Shown: positions 1-5,931 of the stretch, in pieces | Position numbering within the stretch: the first letter of the stretch is position 1 | Layout: each line of letters starts with the position of its first letter | Origin: Lysobacterales bacterium | Lineage (GTDB): Bacteria; Pseudomonadota; Gammaproteobacteria; Xanthomonadales; SZUA-36 | Assembly (NCBI GenBank): GCA_029287515.1 | Contig: JARFQZ010000118.1 | Location: 1 to 6,454 of the forward strand | Length of the DNA: 6,454 bases | Direction: 5' to 3' | Made by a program: the position numbers and the translations under genes | The notes under the pieces: model-generated | What the model was told of the DNA's origin: nothing | The model's input: only the letters and a program-made list of their open reading frames with translations | Databases searched by the model: none

Positions 1-1288
1 CGAGCTGGGCTTCCAACTCTTTGATACGCTGTTCCAGGTACTCGTTCTGCTGCTGCTGTGTGATCAACTCTTCTTCGGTGCGGGCAAGGTTCTCGCGCAA
101 CGTGGACGTTGCGACCGAGGCATCGGCGGTAACTTCTTCCGTCTCTTCAAACCCGTAAGCGCTGTCGAGGTCACTTTCCTCGGACGGCGGCACCAGTTCC
201 AGCTGGTCCCGCAGCTGTGGTTCCGAATCCGCCCCGGCAAGTGGCTCCTGCTCAGGCTCCCCGGGCGTCTCTTCACTCACAGCTTCTGCGATATCCGCTT
301 CGGGCGCGGCAAGGTCTTCCTCTGGTTCGACAAGCTCCTCTTCGATTTCGCTTACGGGCGTCTCGGCAGGCGCGGGAGGTGGCTGAACAGGCTCCGGTTC
401 AGCGAAACTGTCGGTTTCCCCGGCCAGCAGGGGGGTCGAGGGGCTGGCCACGGTCTCGCTGGGCTTGCTTCCCCGAAACTCCTCGGTTTGCGCGGAAACC
501 TCGCTGATCGCGGCAGCCGTGGACATGTTGCGCACATCTTCCGCACGCGGCATCCGCAGTATCGCGCCCCGCTTGAGCAGGTTGATATTGCCCCTGAGAA
601 ACGCGTTGGGATTTTCCCTTTGAATGGCGATCATCACCTTGTTGAGGTCCATGCCGGAACCGCGTGACCAGTCCTTGGCAATTTCCCACAGGGTCTCCCC
701 GCTTGCCACCGGGCCATACTCGCCCTGGCTCGGCTCGGCGGGGGCCGCTGACGGCTGCATCTCTTCCGGTTCCGCCGGCGTTTCGGCGGACGGCTCTGCC
801 GGTGCGGGCGCCGGAGCAGGCGACGGTTCTGCAACTGGCGGGTTTTTGCGCTTGTCCACCCTGGGTATCGGCGCCTGGGCAGCGTGGGTTGGCGGATCCA
901 GGAAAACCGTGTACTCGCGCAGCAAGCGGCCGCTGGCATACGTCACTTCCACGATCAGCCTGACAACCGGGTTCTTAACGGGCAGATTGCTGGTTCCCAG
1001 CAGGTAGGCGTCCCCTTCAATATCTTCCACGGAAAAACGGATCGGAACCGGCATCGCCTCGCGGCTGGCTCCGATCAATTCGTAATCATCGACGGAAGCC
1101 AGCTGGGCCCTCACCGCGGCAAGGTCATCGGTCTCGCGCGTGATCAGGTCGATCTTAACCTGCAGAGGCTGGTTCAGGTACGACTCCACGGTGACATCGC
1201 CCAGCCCCAGCGACCAGGCCGGTGAGCTGAAAGTTAAAGAAGCTGCTGCCAGGAAGGCTGCAGTACTGATGCGGTATTTGGTCTTCAT
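1..1288 (-). CDS. fimV: FimV, polar peptidoglycan-binding scaffold protein (C-terminus cut by window edge)
   Basis: An open frame of 429 codons from the ATG at 1288, with no stop before the left edge. Residues 1-26 form a signal peptide: basic MKTKYR, an Ala/Leu-rich core, and a likely cut after AWS. It is followed by LGLGDV and YLNQPL, the typical mature start of FimV. The conserved N-terminal domain ends at RLLREYTVFLDPP (121-133). A Pro/Ala/Glu linker (about 150-188) leads to a LysM peptidoglycan-binding domain at about 190-247 (SGETLWEIA, then NPNAF, then LLKRGAILRMP). Residues 276-397 are strongly acidic and Pro-rich with one basic residue (R360). A probable coiled coil begins near 397 and includes four Gln codons in a row (411-414). 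Known FimV proteins continue with a long acidic region and a TPR-containing C-terminal domain, here off-window. In Pseudomonas FimV supports type IV pili, twitching motility and polar assembly. It lies 53 bp after asd, as the usg-fimV or asd-fimV order seen elsewhere would predict. The family call is confident; whether pili are present cannot be seen. Confidence 0.93.
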   Translation of the reverse strand, partial: MKTKYRISTAAFLAAASLTFSSPAWSLGLGDVTVESYLNQPLQVKIDLITRETDDLAAVRAQLASVDDYELIGASREAMPVPIRFSVEDIEGDAYLLGTSNLPVKNPVVRLIVEVTYASGRLLREYTVFLDPPTHAAQAPIPRVDKRKNPPVAEPSPAPAPAPAEPSAETPAEPEEMQPSAAPAEPSQGEYGPVASGETLWEIAKDWSRGSGMDLNKVMIAIQRENPNAFLRGNINLLKRGAILRMPRAEDVRNMSTAAAISEVSAQTEEFRGSKPSETVASPSTPLLAGETDSFAEPEPVQPPPAPAETPVSEIEEELVEPEEDLAAPEADIAEAVSEETPGEPEQEPLAGADSEPQLRDQLELVPPSEESDLDSAYGFEETEEVTADASVATSTLRENLARTEEELITQQQQNEYLEQRIKELEAQL

Positions 1289-1303
1289 GAGTCCCTCCGT
1301 CAT
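1289..1303 (-). promoter_or_regulatory. fimV ribosome binding site and start choice
   Basis: On the minus strand GGAGGG (1298-1293) lies four bases before the ATG at 1288. An in-frame ATG also exists five codons upstream at 1303 and would add MTEGL, but that start has only AGGGA almost touching it. Starting at 1288 places the strong GGAGGG outside the coding region and gives a normal signal peptide beginning MKTKYR, so 1288 is preferred. No hairpin followed by a U-tract is visible between the asd stop and this site, so read-through from asd is plausible. Confidence 0.7.
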
Positions 1304-1341
1304 TCCCTGACGTTCAGAAGAACAGGTCTGTGATTATGTTT

Positions 1342-2400
1342 CTATGCAGAGTTTACGTTCGCTTGCCCACTGTTTCCACTGGAAATCTTCTTTTCTTCAA
1401 GATAATCCATAATCTGGATCGCGTTCAGAGCAGCGCCTTTTCGCACGTTATCGGAAACAACCCACATGTCCACGCCCTTTGGATGACTGATATCAGCCCT
1501 AAGGCGACCGACGTAAACCGGATCCTTGCCCGCTGCATGGGTCACCGCGGTGGGGTGGATCATGTCCGTGCCTTCGATCACTTCAACACCTTCTGCATCT
1601 TCCAGCAACTGCCGTACTTTATCAATGCTGATTGCCTCGCGCGTCTCGAAATGCACCGCCTCGGAATGACCGTAAAACACCGGCACACGCACCGCGGTGG
1701 CATTGACCATCACATCGGGGTCAGCGAAGATTTTCTGCGTTTCCCAGACCATCTTCATTTCTTCGCGTGAGTACCCGTTGTCCTGCATTTCGTCGATCTG
1801 GGGCAGCACATTGAACGCGATGGGCTGGGCGAACTTGCTGACTTCCGGCTCATTGAAATTCAGCCTGGCAGCAGTCTGCATGGCCAGTTCGTGCATTCCC
1901 TGGCGACCGGCGCCGGATACCGACTGGTAGGTGGCCACGTTGATGCGACTGATGCCGACAGCGCGATAAACCGGCGCCAGCGCCACCACCATCTGGATGG
2001 TGGAACAATTGGGATTTGCAATGATCGCGCTGCCCGTAATTCCTTCCAGTGCCTCCGGATTGACTTCCGGCACCACCAGCGGAATATCGTCGTCATAGCG
2101 GAAGGCGGAGGTATTGTCGATGACGATGGCGCCTGCCCCGGCAGCGCGCGGCGCAAATTCTTCGCTCACGGAACCGCCTGCCGAAAACAGGGCATAGTCG
2201 GTGCCGGAAAAATCGAAAGTCGCCAGGTCTTCGACCGGCAATTGCACGATCCCGAATTCAACCTCTTTCCCGATAGATCTCTCGCTGGCCAGCGCTGTGA
2301 CCTGGTCCTCGCGGTATCCGCGCTCCGCCAGGATGGAAAGCATGACTTCACCGACGGCGCCGGTGGCGCCGACGACGGCTATTGAAGGTTTTCCGCTCAT
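1342..2400 (-). CDS. asd: Aspartate-semialdehyde dehydrogenase
   Basis: Reduces L-aspartyl-4-phosphate with NADPH to aspartate-4-semialdehyde, the branch point to lysine/diaminopimelate, threonine and methionine; cytosolic. The 352-residue protein has the N-terminal Rossmann NADP loop GATGAVG (11-17) and phosphate-contacting SERSIG (39-44). The catalytic cysteine is C132 in NPNCSTIQ. YQSVSGAGRQG lies at 158-168, substrate-binding R238 and catalytic H245 in RVPVFYGHS (spaced seven apart, as in characterised enzymes), and the C-terminal cofactor motif VSDNVRKGAALNA at 315-327. All expected active residues are present. The active-site context NPNCSTIQ is of the shorter class found in Gram-positives and alphaproteobacteria, not the E. 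coli class (GGNCTVS). The last dozen residues after EEKK are a Ser/Gly/Asn-rich tail, probably disordered. The ATG at 2400 overlaps the aroC stop as ATGA, with AGGA eight bases upstream inside aroC. A paralogue, Usg, has the same fold and often precedes fimV, but the complete active site argues for a working dehydrogenase. Confidence 0.96.
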   Translation of the reverse strand: MSGKPSIAVVGATGAVGEVMLSILAERGYREDQVTALASERSIGKEVEFGIVQLPVEDLATFDFSGTDYALFSAGGSVSEEFAPRAAGAGAIVIDNTSAFRYDDDIPLVVPEVNPEALEGITGSAIIANPNCSTIQMVVALAPVYRAVGISRINVATYQSVSGAGRQGMHELAMQTAARLNFNEPEVSKFAQPIAFNVLPQIDEMQDNGYSREEMKMVWETQKIFADPDVMVNATAVRVPVFYGHSEAVHFETREAISIDKVRQLLEDAEGVEVIEGTDMIHPTAVTHAAGKDPVYVGRLRADISHPKGVDMWVVSDNVRKGAALNAIQIMDYLEEKKISSGNSGQANVNSA

Positions 2401-2412
2401 TTCTCGTTTCCT
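2397..2412 (-). promoter_or_regulatory. aroC/asd ATGA overlap with internal Shine-Dalgarno
   Basis: The asd ATG (2400-2398) shares bases with the aroC TGA (2399-2397). AGGA at 2412-2409, inside the last aroC codons, is eight bases from the asd start. This is the usual arrangement for translational coupling, where ribosomes finishing aroC can restart on asd. The coupling itself is inferred. Confidence 0.7.
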
Positions 2413-3467
2413 GTCTGTGCCCTGTGCAGCAGCACATGGTCCATCAATACCAGTGCCATCATCGCTTCCACGATGGGGGTGGCCCTGATGCCAACGCAGG
2501 GATCATGCCGTCCCTTGGTCACAATCTCAACTTCATTGCCATCGATATCCAGCCCGCGGCAGGGAATTCTCAGGCTGGACGTGGGCTTGAACGCAGTACT
2601 GACGATGATGTCCTGGCCGCTGGAAATCCCGCCCAGAATACCGCCTGCATGATTACTCAGAAACCCGTCCGGAGTCATTTCATCCCTGTGTTCCGTTCCT
2701 TTCTGCGCCACGCAGTCAAATCCGGCGCCCACTTCCACGCCCTTGGCCGCGTTGATACTCATCATCGCACTGGCCAGTTCGGCGTCCAGTTTTCCATAAA
2801 TGGGAGCGCCCAGGCCTGCCGGCACATTCCGCGCAACGACATTGACCCTTGCTCCGACCGAATCGCCCGATTTCCGCAATGCGTCCATGTAAGACTCCAG
2901 TTCAGGCACCACACCGGGGTCGGGGCAGAAAAACGGGTTGTCATCGACGCATTCCCAGTTTTTGACGGTATCTGTACGGATCGGCCCCAGTTGCGCCAGC
3001 CAGCCCTGTATGTCCACGGCAAGCGTCTGCCTGAGCCACTTGCGCGCAATCGCCCCGGCCGCGACCCGCACGGCGGTTTCCCGTGCCGAGGAACGGCCGC
3101 CGCCGCGGTAGTCGCGAAAACCATATTTTTTCCAATACGTGTAATCCGCGTGGCCGGGGCGGAACTGGCGCTTGATGTTTTCGTAGTCCTTCGAGCGCGC
3201 ATCGGTGTTTTCGATCAGCAGCGCAACGGGCGTGCCCGTGGTCCGGTCTTCGAATACGCCCGAGAGGATCTGCACGTCCTCTTTTTCCCGCCGCTGCGAG
3301 GTGTGGCGGCTTTTTCCCGTAGCGCGCCTCAGCACTTCGTCCCTGATCTCCTCAGCCGTAATTTCAAGGCCGGGCGGACAGCCATCGATCAGGCAGCCGA
3401 TGGCCGGGCCGTGGCTTTCGCCGAATGTGCTCACCCGCAGAATGTGTCCAAAACTGTTATACGACAT
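2397..3467 (-). CDS. aroC: Chorismate synthase
   Basis: Catalyses the last shikimate-pathway step, 5-enolpyruvylshikimate-3-phosphate to chorismate, using reduced FMN; cytosolic homotetramer in the family. At 356 residues it is close to the E. coli enzyme (361) and colinear with it. Visible signatures: TFGESHG (14-20) with catalytic H19, QRREKEDVQILSGVFE (58-73), IENTDARSKDY (85-95), RPGHADYT (103-110) with the second catalytic H106, YRGGGRSSARET (120-131), CPDP (181-184), SINAAKGVEVG (237-247), SNHAGGILGGISSGQ (271-285), KPTSS (294-298) and TKGRHDPCVGIRATP (317-331). No key residue is missing. The ATG at 3467 lies within the end of prmB (11-bp overlap), with AGGA nine bases upstream; the stop overlaps the asd start. 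Pairing with prmB immediately upstream is common in gammaproteobacteria. The plus strand opposite this gene is open for almost its whole length, but that is a codon-bias shadow. Confidence 0.98.
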   Translation of the reverse strand: MSYNSFGHILRVSTFGESHGPAIGCLIDGCPPGLEITAEEIRDEVLRRATGKSRHTSQRREKEDVQILSGVFEDRTTGTPVALLIENTDARSKDYENIKRQFRPGHADYTYWKKYGFRDYRGGGRSSARETAVRVAAGAIARKWLRQTLAVDIQGWLAQLGPIRTDTVKNWECVDDNPFFCPDPGVVPELESYMDALRKSGDSVGARVNVVARNVPAGLGAPIYGKLDAELASAMMSINAAKGVEVGAGFDCVAQKGTEHRDEMTPDGFLSNHAGGILGGISSGQDIIVSTAFKPTSSLRIPCRGLDIDGNEVEIVTKGRHDPCVGIRATPIVEAMMALVLMDHVLLHRAQTGNEK

Positions 3468-3480
3468 AACTTCTTTTCCT
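3457..3480 (-). promoter_or_regulatory. prmB/aroC 11-bp overlap with aroC Shine-Dalgarno
   Basis: The aroC ATG (3467-3465) lies upstream of the prmB TAA (3459-3457), in a different frame, giving an 11-bp overlap. AGGA at 3480-3477, within prmB codons for IRKR, is nine bases before the aroC ATG. The arrangement supports one transcript and probable translational coupling. Confidence 0.65.
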
Positions 3481-4371
3481 GATCAAGGCGGTCAGTGCTT
3501 CACCCGCCTCTTCCAATTGTTTCCTTGTCAGCACAAATACACCGCTGCCCCCGTGTGCAAATTCGAGCCAGGTGAACGGTACAGATGGCAGGGCTTCAGC
3601 CAAACGCTGCTCGCTCTCCCCCACTTCGCATACAAGAATGCCATCCTCTCCCAGAAAGCGGGGCGCGTCCAGAAGGATCGTCAGCACCGCGTCCAACCCG
3701 TCCTCGCCGGAGGCCAGCCCCAGGCCGGGTTCGGCGCAATACTCGGCCGGCAACCCGCTGATTGACCCTGCGGGCACGTAAGGCGGATTGGAGACGATCA
3801 GGTCGTACGCCGCCGGGGGTATGTCGTTGAAAAGGTCGGACTGCAGCAAGAACACCCTGTTTTCAAGGCCGTGACGTTGCACGTTGCGCCGGGCAACTTC
3901 CAGTGCGGCGGCGCTGATGTCCGCGGCATCGACCCGGACGCCGGGCATATGAACCGCCGTGGCGATCGCGATGCAGCCGCTGCCCGTGCACAGGTCCAGT
4001 ACGCGGTTGACCCTGTCCGGCCGCGCCCAGGGCTGAAACCGGTCCAGGATCAATTCGGCGAGCGGAGACCTCGGCACCAGCACCTCTTCATTGATGACGA
4101 ATTCCAGGCCCGCAAACCATGCCTTGCCCAGGAGATAAGCCAACGGCGCCCTGCGGCTGCAGCGCTGGTCCAGCAGCTGCGCGACCTTTTCCTGCTCCGC
4201 GGGTGTCACCGCCCTGCCCCAGTCGCAGAAACTGCCGTCCAGAGGCTCTCCGGCCACGTGCAGCACCAGCCACGCCGCCTCGTCCCTGGCGTTGTCCGTG
4301 CCATGCCCGAAACAGAGATCCGCACGCTCCAATTGCTGCGTTATTTGATCAATGAGTTCAGCTATCGTCAT
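3457..4371 (-). CDS. prmB: Ribosomal protein L3 glutamine N5-methyltransferase
   Basis: An S-adenosylmethionine-dependent methyltransferase that modifies a glutamine side chain of ribosomal protein L3 (uL3) during 50S assembly; cytosolic. The 304-residue protein has a helical N-terminal domain carrying FGHGTDNARDEA (21-32), a stretch typical of PrmB that separates it from the release-factor enzyme PrmC. LAYLLGKAWFAGLEF (78-92) and VLVPRSPLAELI (97-108) follow. The SAM loop is DLCTGSGCIAIA (126-137), acidic D151 probably contacts the ribose, and NPPY at 195-198 binds the target amide. EPGLGLASGEDGLD (214-227) is also a family hallmark. The start at 4371 gives the usual N-terminus; upstream in-frame codons offer no ATG, GTG or TTG in the intergenic gap. 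No Shine-Dalgarno sequence is visible (only GCGG), and a -10-like element ends seven to nine bases before the start, so the mRNA may be leaderless. First gene of the minus-strand cluster. Confidence 0.96.
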   Translation of the reverse strand: MTIAELIDQITQQLERADLCFGHGTDNARDEAAWLVLHVAGEPLDGSFCDWGRAVTPAEQEKVAQLLDQRCSRRAPLAYLLGKAWFAGLEFVINEEVLVPRSPLAELILDRFQPWARPDRVNRVLDLCTGSGCIAIATAVHMPGVRVDAADISAAALEVARRNVQRHGLENRVFLLQSDLFNDIPPAAYDLIVSNPPYVPAGSISGLPAEYCAEPGLGLASGEDGLDAVLTILLDAPRFLGEDGILVCEVGESEQRLAEALPSVPFTWLEFAHGGSGVFVLTRKQLEEAGEALTALIRKRSYVV

Positions 4372-4395
4372 GTGCCGCAGTATAATAGGCCGGCG
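4372..4395. promoter_or_regulatory. Divergent promoter region between prmB and the SCO gene, overlapping -10 boxes
   Basis: Only 24 bases separate two divergent start codons. On the plus strand a perfect TATAAT sits at 4381-4386. A weak -35 candidate TTCAGC (4357-4362, three of six matches, 18-bp spacing) lies inside prmB. Transcription would begin near 4392-4394, two to four bases before the SCO ATG at 4396. On the minus strand the same bases read TATTAT (4386-4381) and TATACT (4384-4379), each five of six matches. These predict starts near 4374-4372, one to three bases before the prmB ATG at 4371. I see no convincing minus-strand -35. Neither gene has a strong ribosome binding site; the SCO gene has only AGG six bases upstream. 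The -10 boxes are seen directly; promoter activity and leaderless transcripts are inferred. Confidence 0.55.
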
Positions 4396-5043
4396 ATGAA
4401 AAAGAATTCTAAAAACAGCCAGGCAAGGGTGATACTGCTCGCGGTTTTTGTCGGAGTCCTCAGTGCGGCTGCCGGTATTTCATTCTGGAAGGTCATGCAG
4501 GGTCCGCCCCAGCCGTCGGACGCGATACTGATGACCTTACCCGAACCCCGCGTGGTCGCCGATTTCGCGCTGGTCGACGACGAAGGCGAGCCGTTCTCAC
4601 TGAACCGCCTGCAAGGCCACTGGTCGCTGCTTTTCTTCGGCTTCACCCATTGCCCCGATGTTTGCCCCAGCGCCCTCTATGACCTCAGCCTGATCCGGGA
4701 AAAACTGCAGCAGGAATACCCGGAAAAAGCTGAAAACCTGGAGATCCTTTTTGTTTCCGTGGACCCGGAGCGGGACACGCCGGAGCGGATGAAAAACTAT
4801 GTCGAATATTTTGATCCGGCCTTTACGGGCGTTACCGGGCCCCAGGAACAGCTTGCCCCGCTGACGATGCAACTGGGTATTGCCTACCGCATCGAGGACC
4901 ACGAGCCCGGCAACCTGAATTACACCGTGGACCACTCTGCAAGCATCCTGCTGATTAACCCCGAAGGAAGGTTGCATGGCGTTTTTCCGGCGCCGCACAG
5001 TTCAGATACAATCACGGCAGAACTCGCCGGGGTCATCAACTGA
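4396..5043 (+). CDS. sco: SCO1/SenC/PrrC-family copper and thiol protein, membrane anchored
   Basis: A 215-residue protein with a short basic N-terminus (MKKNSKNSQAR) and one membrane segment (about 12-31). The following thioredoxin-fold domain faces the periplasm. It carries the copper-binding/redox pair C86 and C90 in FTHCPDVCP, the conserved SVDPERDTPERM (121-132), and the third copper ligand H180 in YTVDHSASILLINP. All three ligands of a functional SCO are present. In the family these proteins deliver copper to, or reduce, the CuA site of cytochrome c oxidase subunit II; some act mainly in redox control. No oxidase genes lie nearby, so the partner is unknown. The frame stays open far upstream, antisense to prmB, but the ATG at 4396 gives the expected basic-then-hydrophobic N-terminus and follows TATAAT. 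A GTG at 4372 is a less likely alternative because it lies upstream of that -10. The TGA overlaps the psd ATG by one base, so the two are probably co-translated. Confidence 0.93.
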   Translation: MKKNSKNSQARVILLAVFVGVLSAAAGISFWKVMQGPPQPSDAILMTLPEPRVVADFALVDDEGEPFSLNRLQGHWSLLFFGFTHCPDVCPSALYDLSLIREKLQQEYPEKAENLEILFVSVDPERDTPERMKNYVEYFDPAFTGVTGPQEQLAPLTMQLGIAYRIEDHEPGNLNYTVDHSASILLINPEGRLHGVFPAPHSSDTITAELAGVIN

Positions 5044-5897
5044 TGGGACTGATCGAAAAACTGCTGTCGGGTATCCAGTACCTGCTGCCCCACCACCTGC
5101 TTTCGCGTCTTGTTTACGCGTTCATGCGGATCCGCCTGGCCCCGGTAAAGAACTCGCAGATCGCCCTTATCGGCAGCATGGTCGGGGTGGCCTGGGAAGA
5201 AGCAAAAATCGAGAACATTTCCGAATTCGAAACCTTCAATGACTTTTTCACCCGCGAATTAAAACCGGACGCGCGCCAGATCGACCCGGACCCCCTGGCC
5301 TTCGTGAGCCCCAGCGACGGAAAAATCAGCCAGAGCGGACGCATCACCAACGACCGCATCCTGCAGGCCAAGGGGCAGCATTACTCGGTGCGCACGCTGC
5401 TCGCCAACGATCCGTCCTGTGTCGAGTTCACCAATGGCTTTTTCACGACAGTTTACCTGTCACCCCGCGACTATCACCGGGTGCACATGCCGCTTGAAGG
5501 GCATCTGCAGCGGATGATTCACGTGCCGGGCCGGCTGTTCAGCGTCGCCCCCTATACGGTCAGGCAGGTGCCGAACCTGTTTGCCCGCAACGAACGGGTG
5601 ATCAGCGTGTTCGATACTACTCACGGGCCGATGGCGCTGGTCCTGGTCGGCGCAATGCTGGTTTCGAGCATGGAAACCGTCTGGTCAGGCGTGGTCACAC
5701 CGCCGCGCGGGCGAAAAATCACTCACGGTGACTGGAGTCGCCACGACATTCGCCTGGCCCGCGGCGCCGAGATGGGCCGCTTCAACATGGGCTCGACCGT
5801 CATCCTGCTGCTGCCCCCGGGTGCCGTCTCCGCCATCGAACACTACGAAAGCGGCGACGACGTCGTCATGGGCCAAAGACTCGGCAGATTGCGATAG
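5043..5897 (+). CDS. psd: Phosphatidylserine decarboxylase proenzyme
   Basis: Decarboxylates phosphatidylserine to phosphatidylethanolamine at the inner membrane; a pyruvoyl enzyme made by self-cleavage. The 284-residue protein is a normal class I bacterial length. Seen in order: an amphipathic N-terminus rich in Leu and Ile (1-50), ETFNDFFTRELKPDAR (63-78), SPSDGKI (89-95) with triad residue D92, the conserved DYHRVHMP (143-150) whose H148 is the likely triad histidine, VPGRLFSV (161-168), FARNERV (180-186), LVGAMLVSSMET (201-212), KITHGD (225-230) and the processing site GRFNMGSTVILL (245-256). Cleavage between G250 and S251 would leave a beta chain of 250 and an alpha chain of 34 residues with an N-terminal pyruvoyl group. 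E. coli has LGST where this has MGST; GST is the essential part. The ATG at 5043 overlaps the preceding TGA by one base. Only a weak GGGG ten bases upstream could serve as a ribosome site, suggesting coupling to the SCO gene. Confidence 0.97.
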   Translation: MGLIEKLLSGIQYLLPHHLLSRLVYAFMRIRLAPVKNSQIALIGSMVGVAWEEAKIENISEFETFNDFFTRELKPDARQIDPDPLAFVSPSDGKISQSGRITNDRILQAKGQHYSVRTLLANDPSCVEFTNGFFTTVYLSPRDYHRVHMPLEGHLQRMIHVPGRLFSVAPYTVRQVPNLFARNERVISVFDTTHGPMALVLVGAMLVSSMETVWSGVVTPPRGRKITHGDWSRHDIRLARGAEMGRFNMGSTVILLLPPGAVSAIEHYESGDDVVMGQRLGRLR

Positions 5898-5898
5898 T

Positions 5899-5931
5899 GC
5901 CGGCCGGTTACCAGCCGCATTGGCGGCCGGC
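5899..5931. terminator. GC-rich inverted repeat between convergent psd and M2 peptidase genes
   Basis: GCCGGCCG (5899-5906) is the exact reverse complement of CGGCCGGC (5924-5931). The intervening bases can add three pairs (CCA 5911-5913 with TGG 5921-5923) after a four-base bulge. The hairpin covers the ten bases between the psd stop and the facing stop and extends into the last codons of the M2 gene. There is no clear T-run on either side, so it is not a canonical intrinsic terminator. Its position at a convergent junction makes a bidirectional stop or 3'-end stabiliser plausible, but chance in GC-rich DNA cannot be excluded. Confidence 0.3.

Noticed and set aside
47..58. CTG x4 as a microsatellite
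   Set aside because: Four units encoding Gln4 in a coiled coil is too short to treat as a repeat feature.
624..1225. Plus-strand open frames opposite fimV, including a Gly/Ala/Ser-rich one
   Set aside because: They are shadows of the Pro/Ala-rich FimV linker and LysM region; fimV itself is continuous from 1288 to the window edge.
1331..1345. CATAAT on the minus strand just after the asd stop as a fimV -10 box
   Set aside because: It matches five of six consensus bases, but no reasonable -35 lies 16-18 bases upstream. It is too weak to list as a promoter.
1373..1385. Inverted repeat TTTCCACTGGAAA near the 3' end of asd as a possible terminator
   Set aside because: It forms only five A/T-rich pairs with a three-base loop, lies inside codons of asd and has no U-tract, so it is unlikely to stop transcription before fimV.
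2382..3482. A 366-codon open frame on the plus strand covering all of aroC
   Set aside because: It lies exactly opposite an unmistakable chorismate synthase, and its translation is rich in His, Arg and Pro with no recognisable motif. It is an antisense shadow caused by GC-rich codon use.
3871..4395. A 175-codon upstream extension of the SCO frame
   Set aside because: It is antisense to prmB and resembles no domain. The basic-hydrophobic N-terminus and the TATAAT both point to the ATG at 4396.
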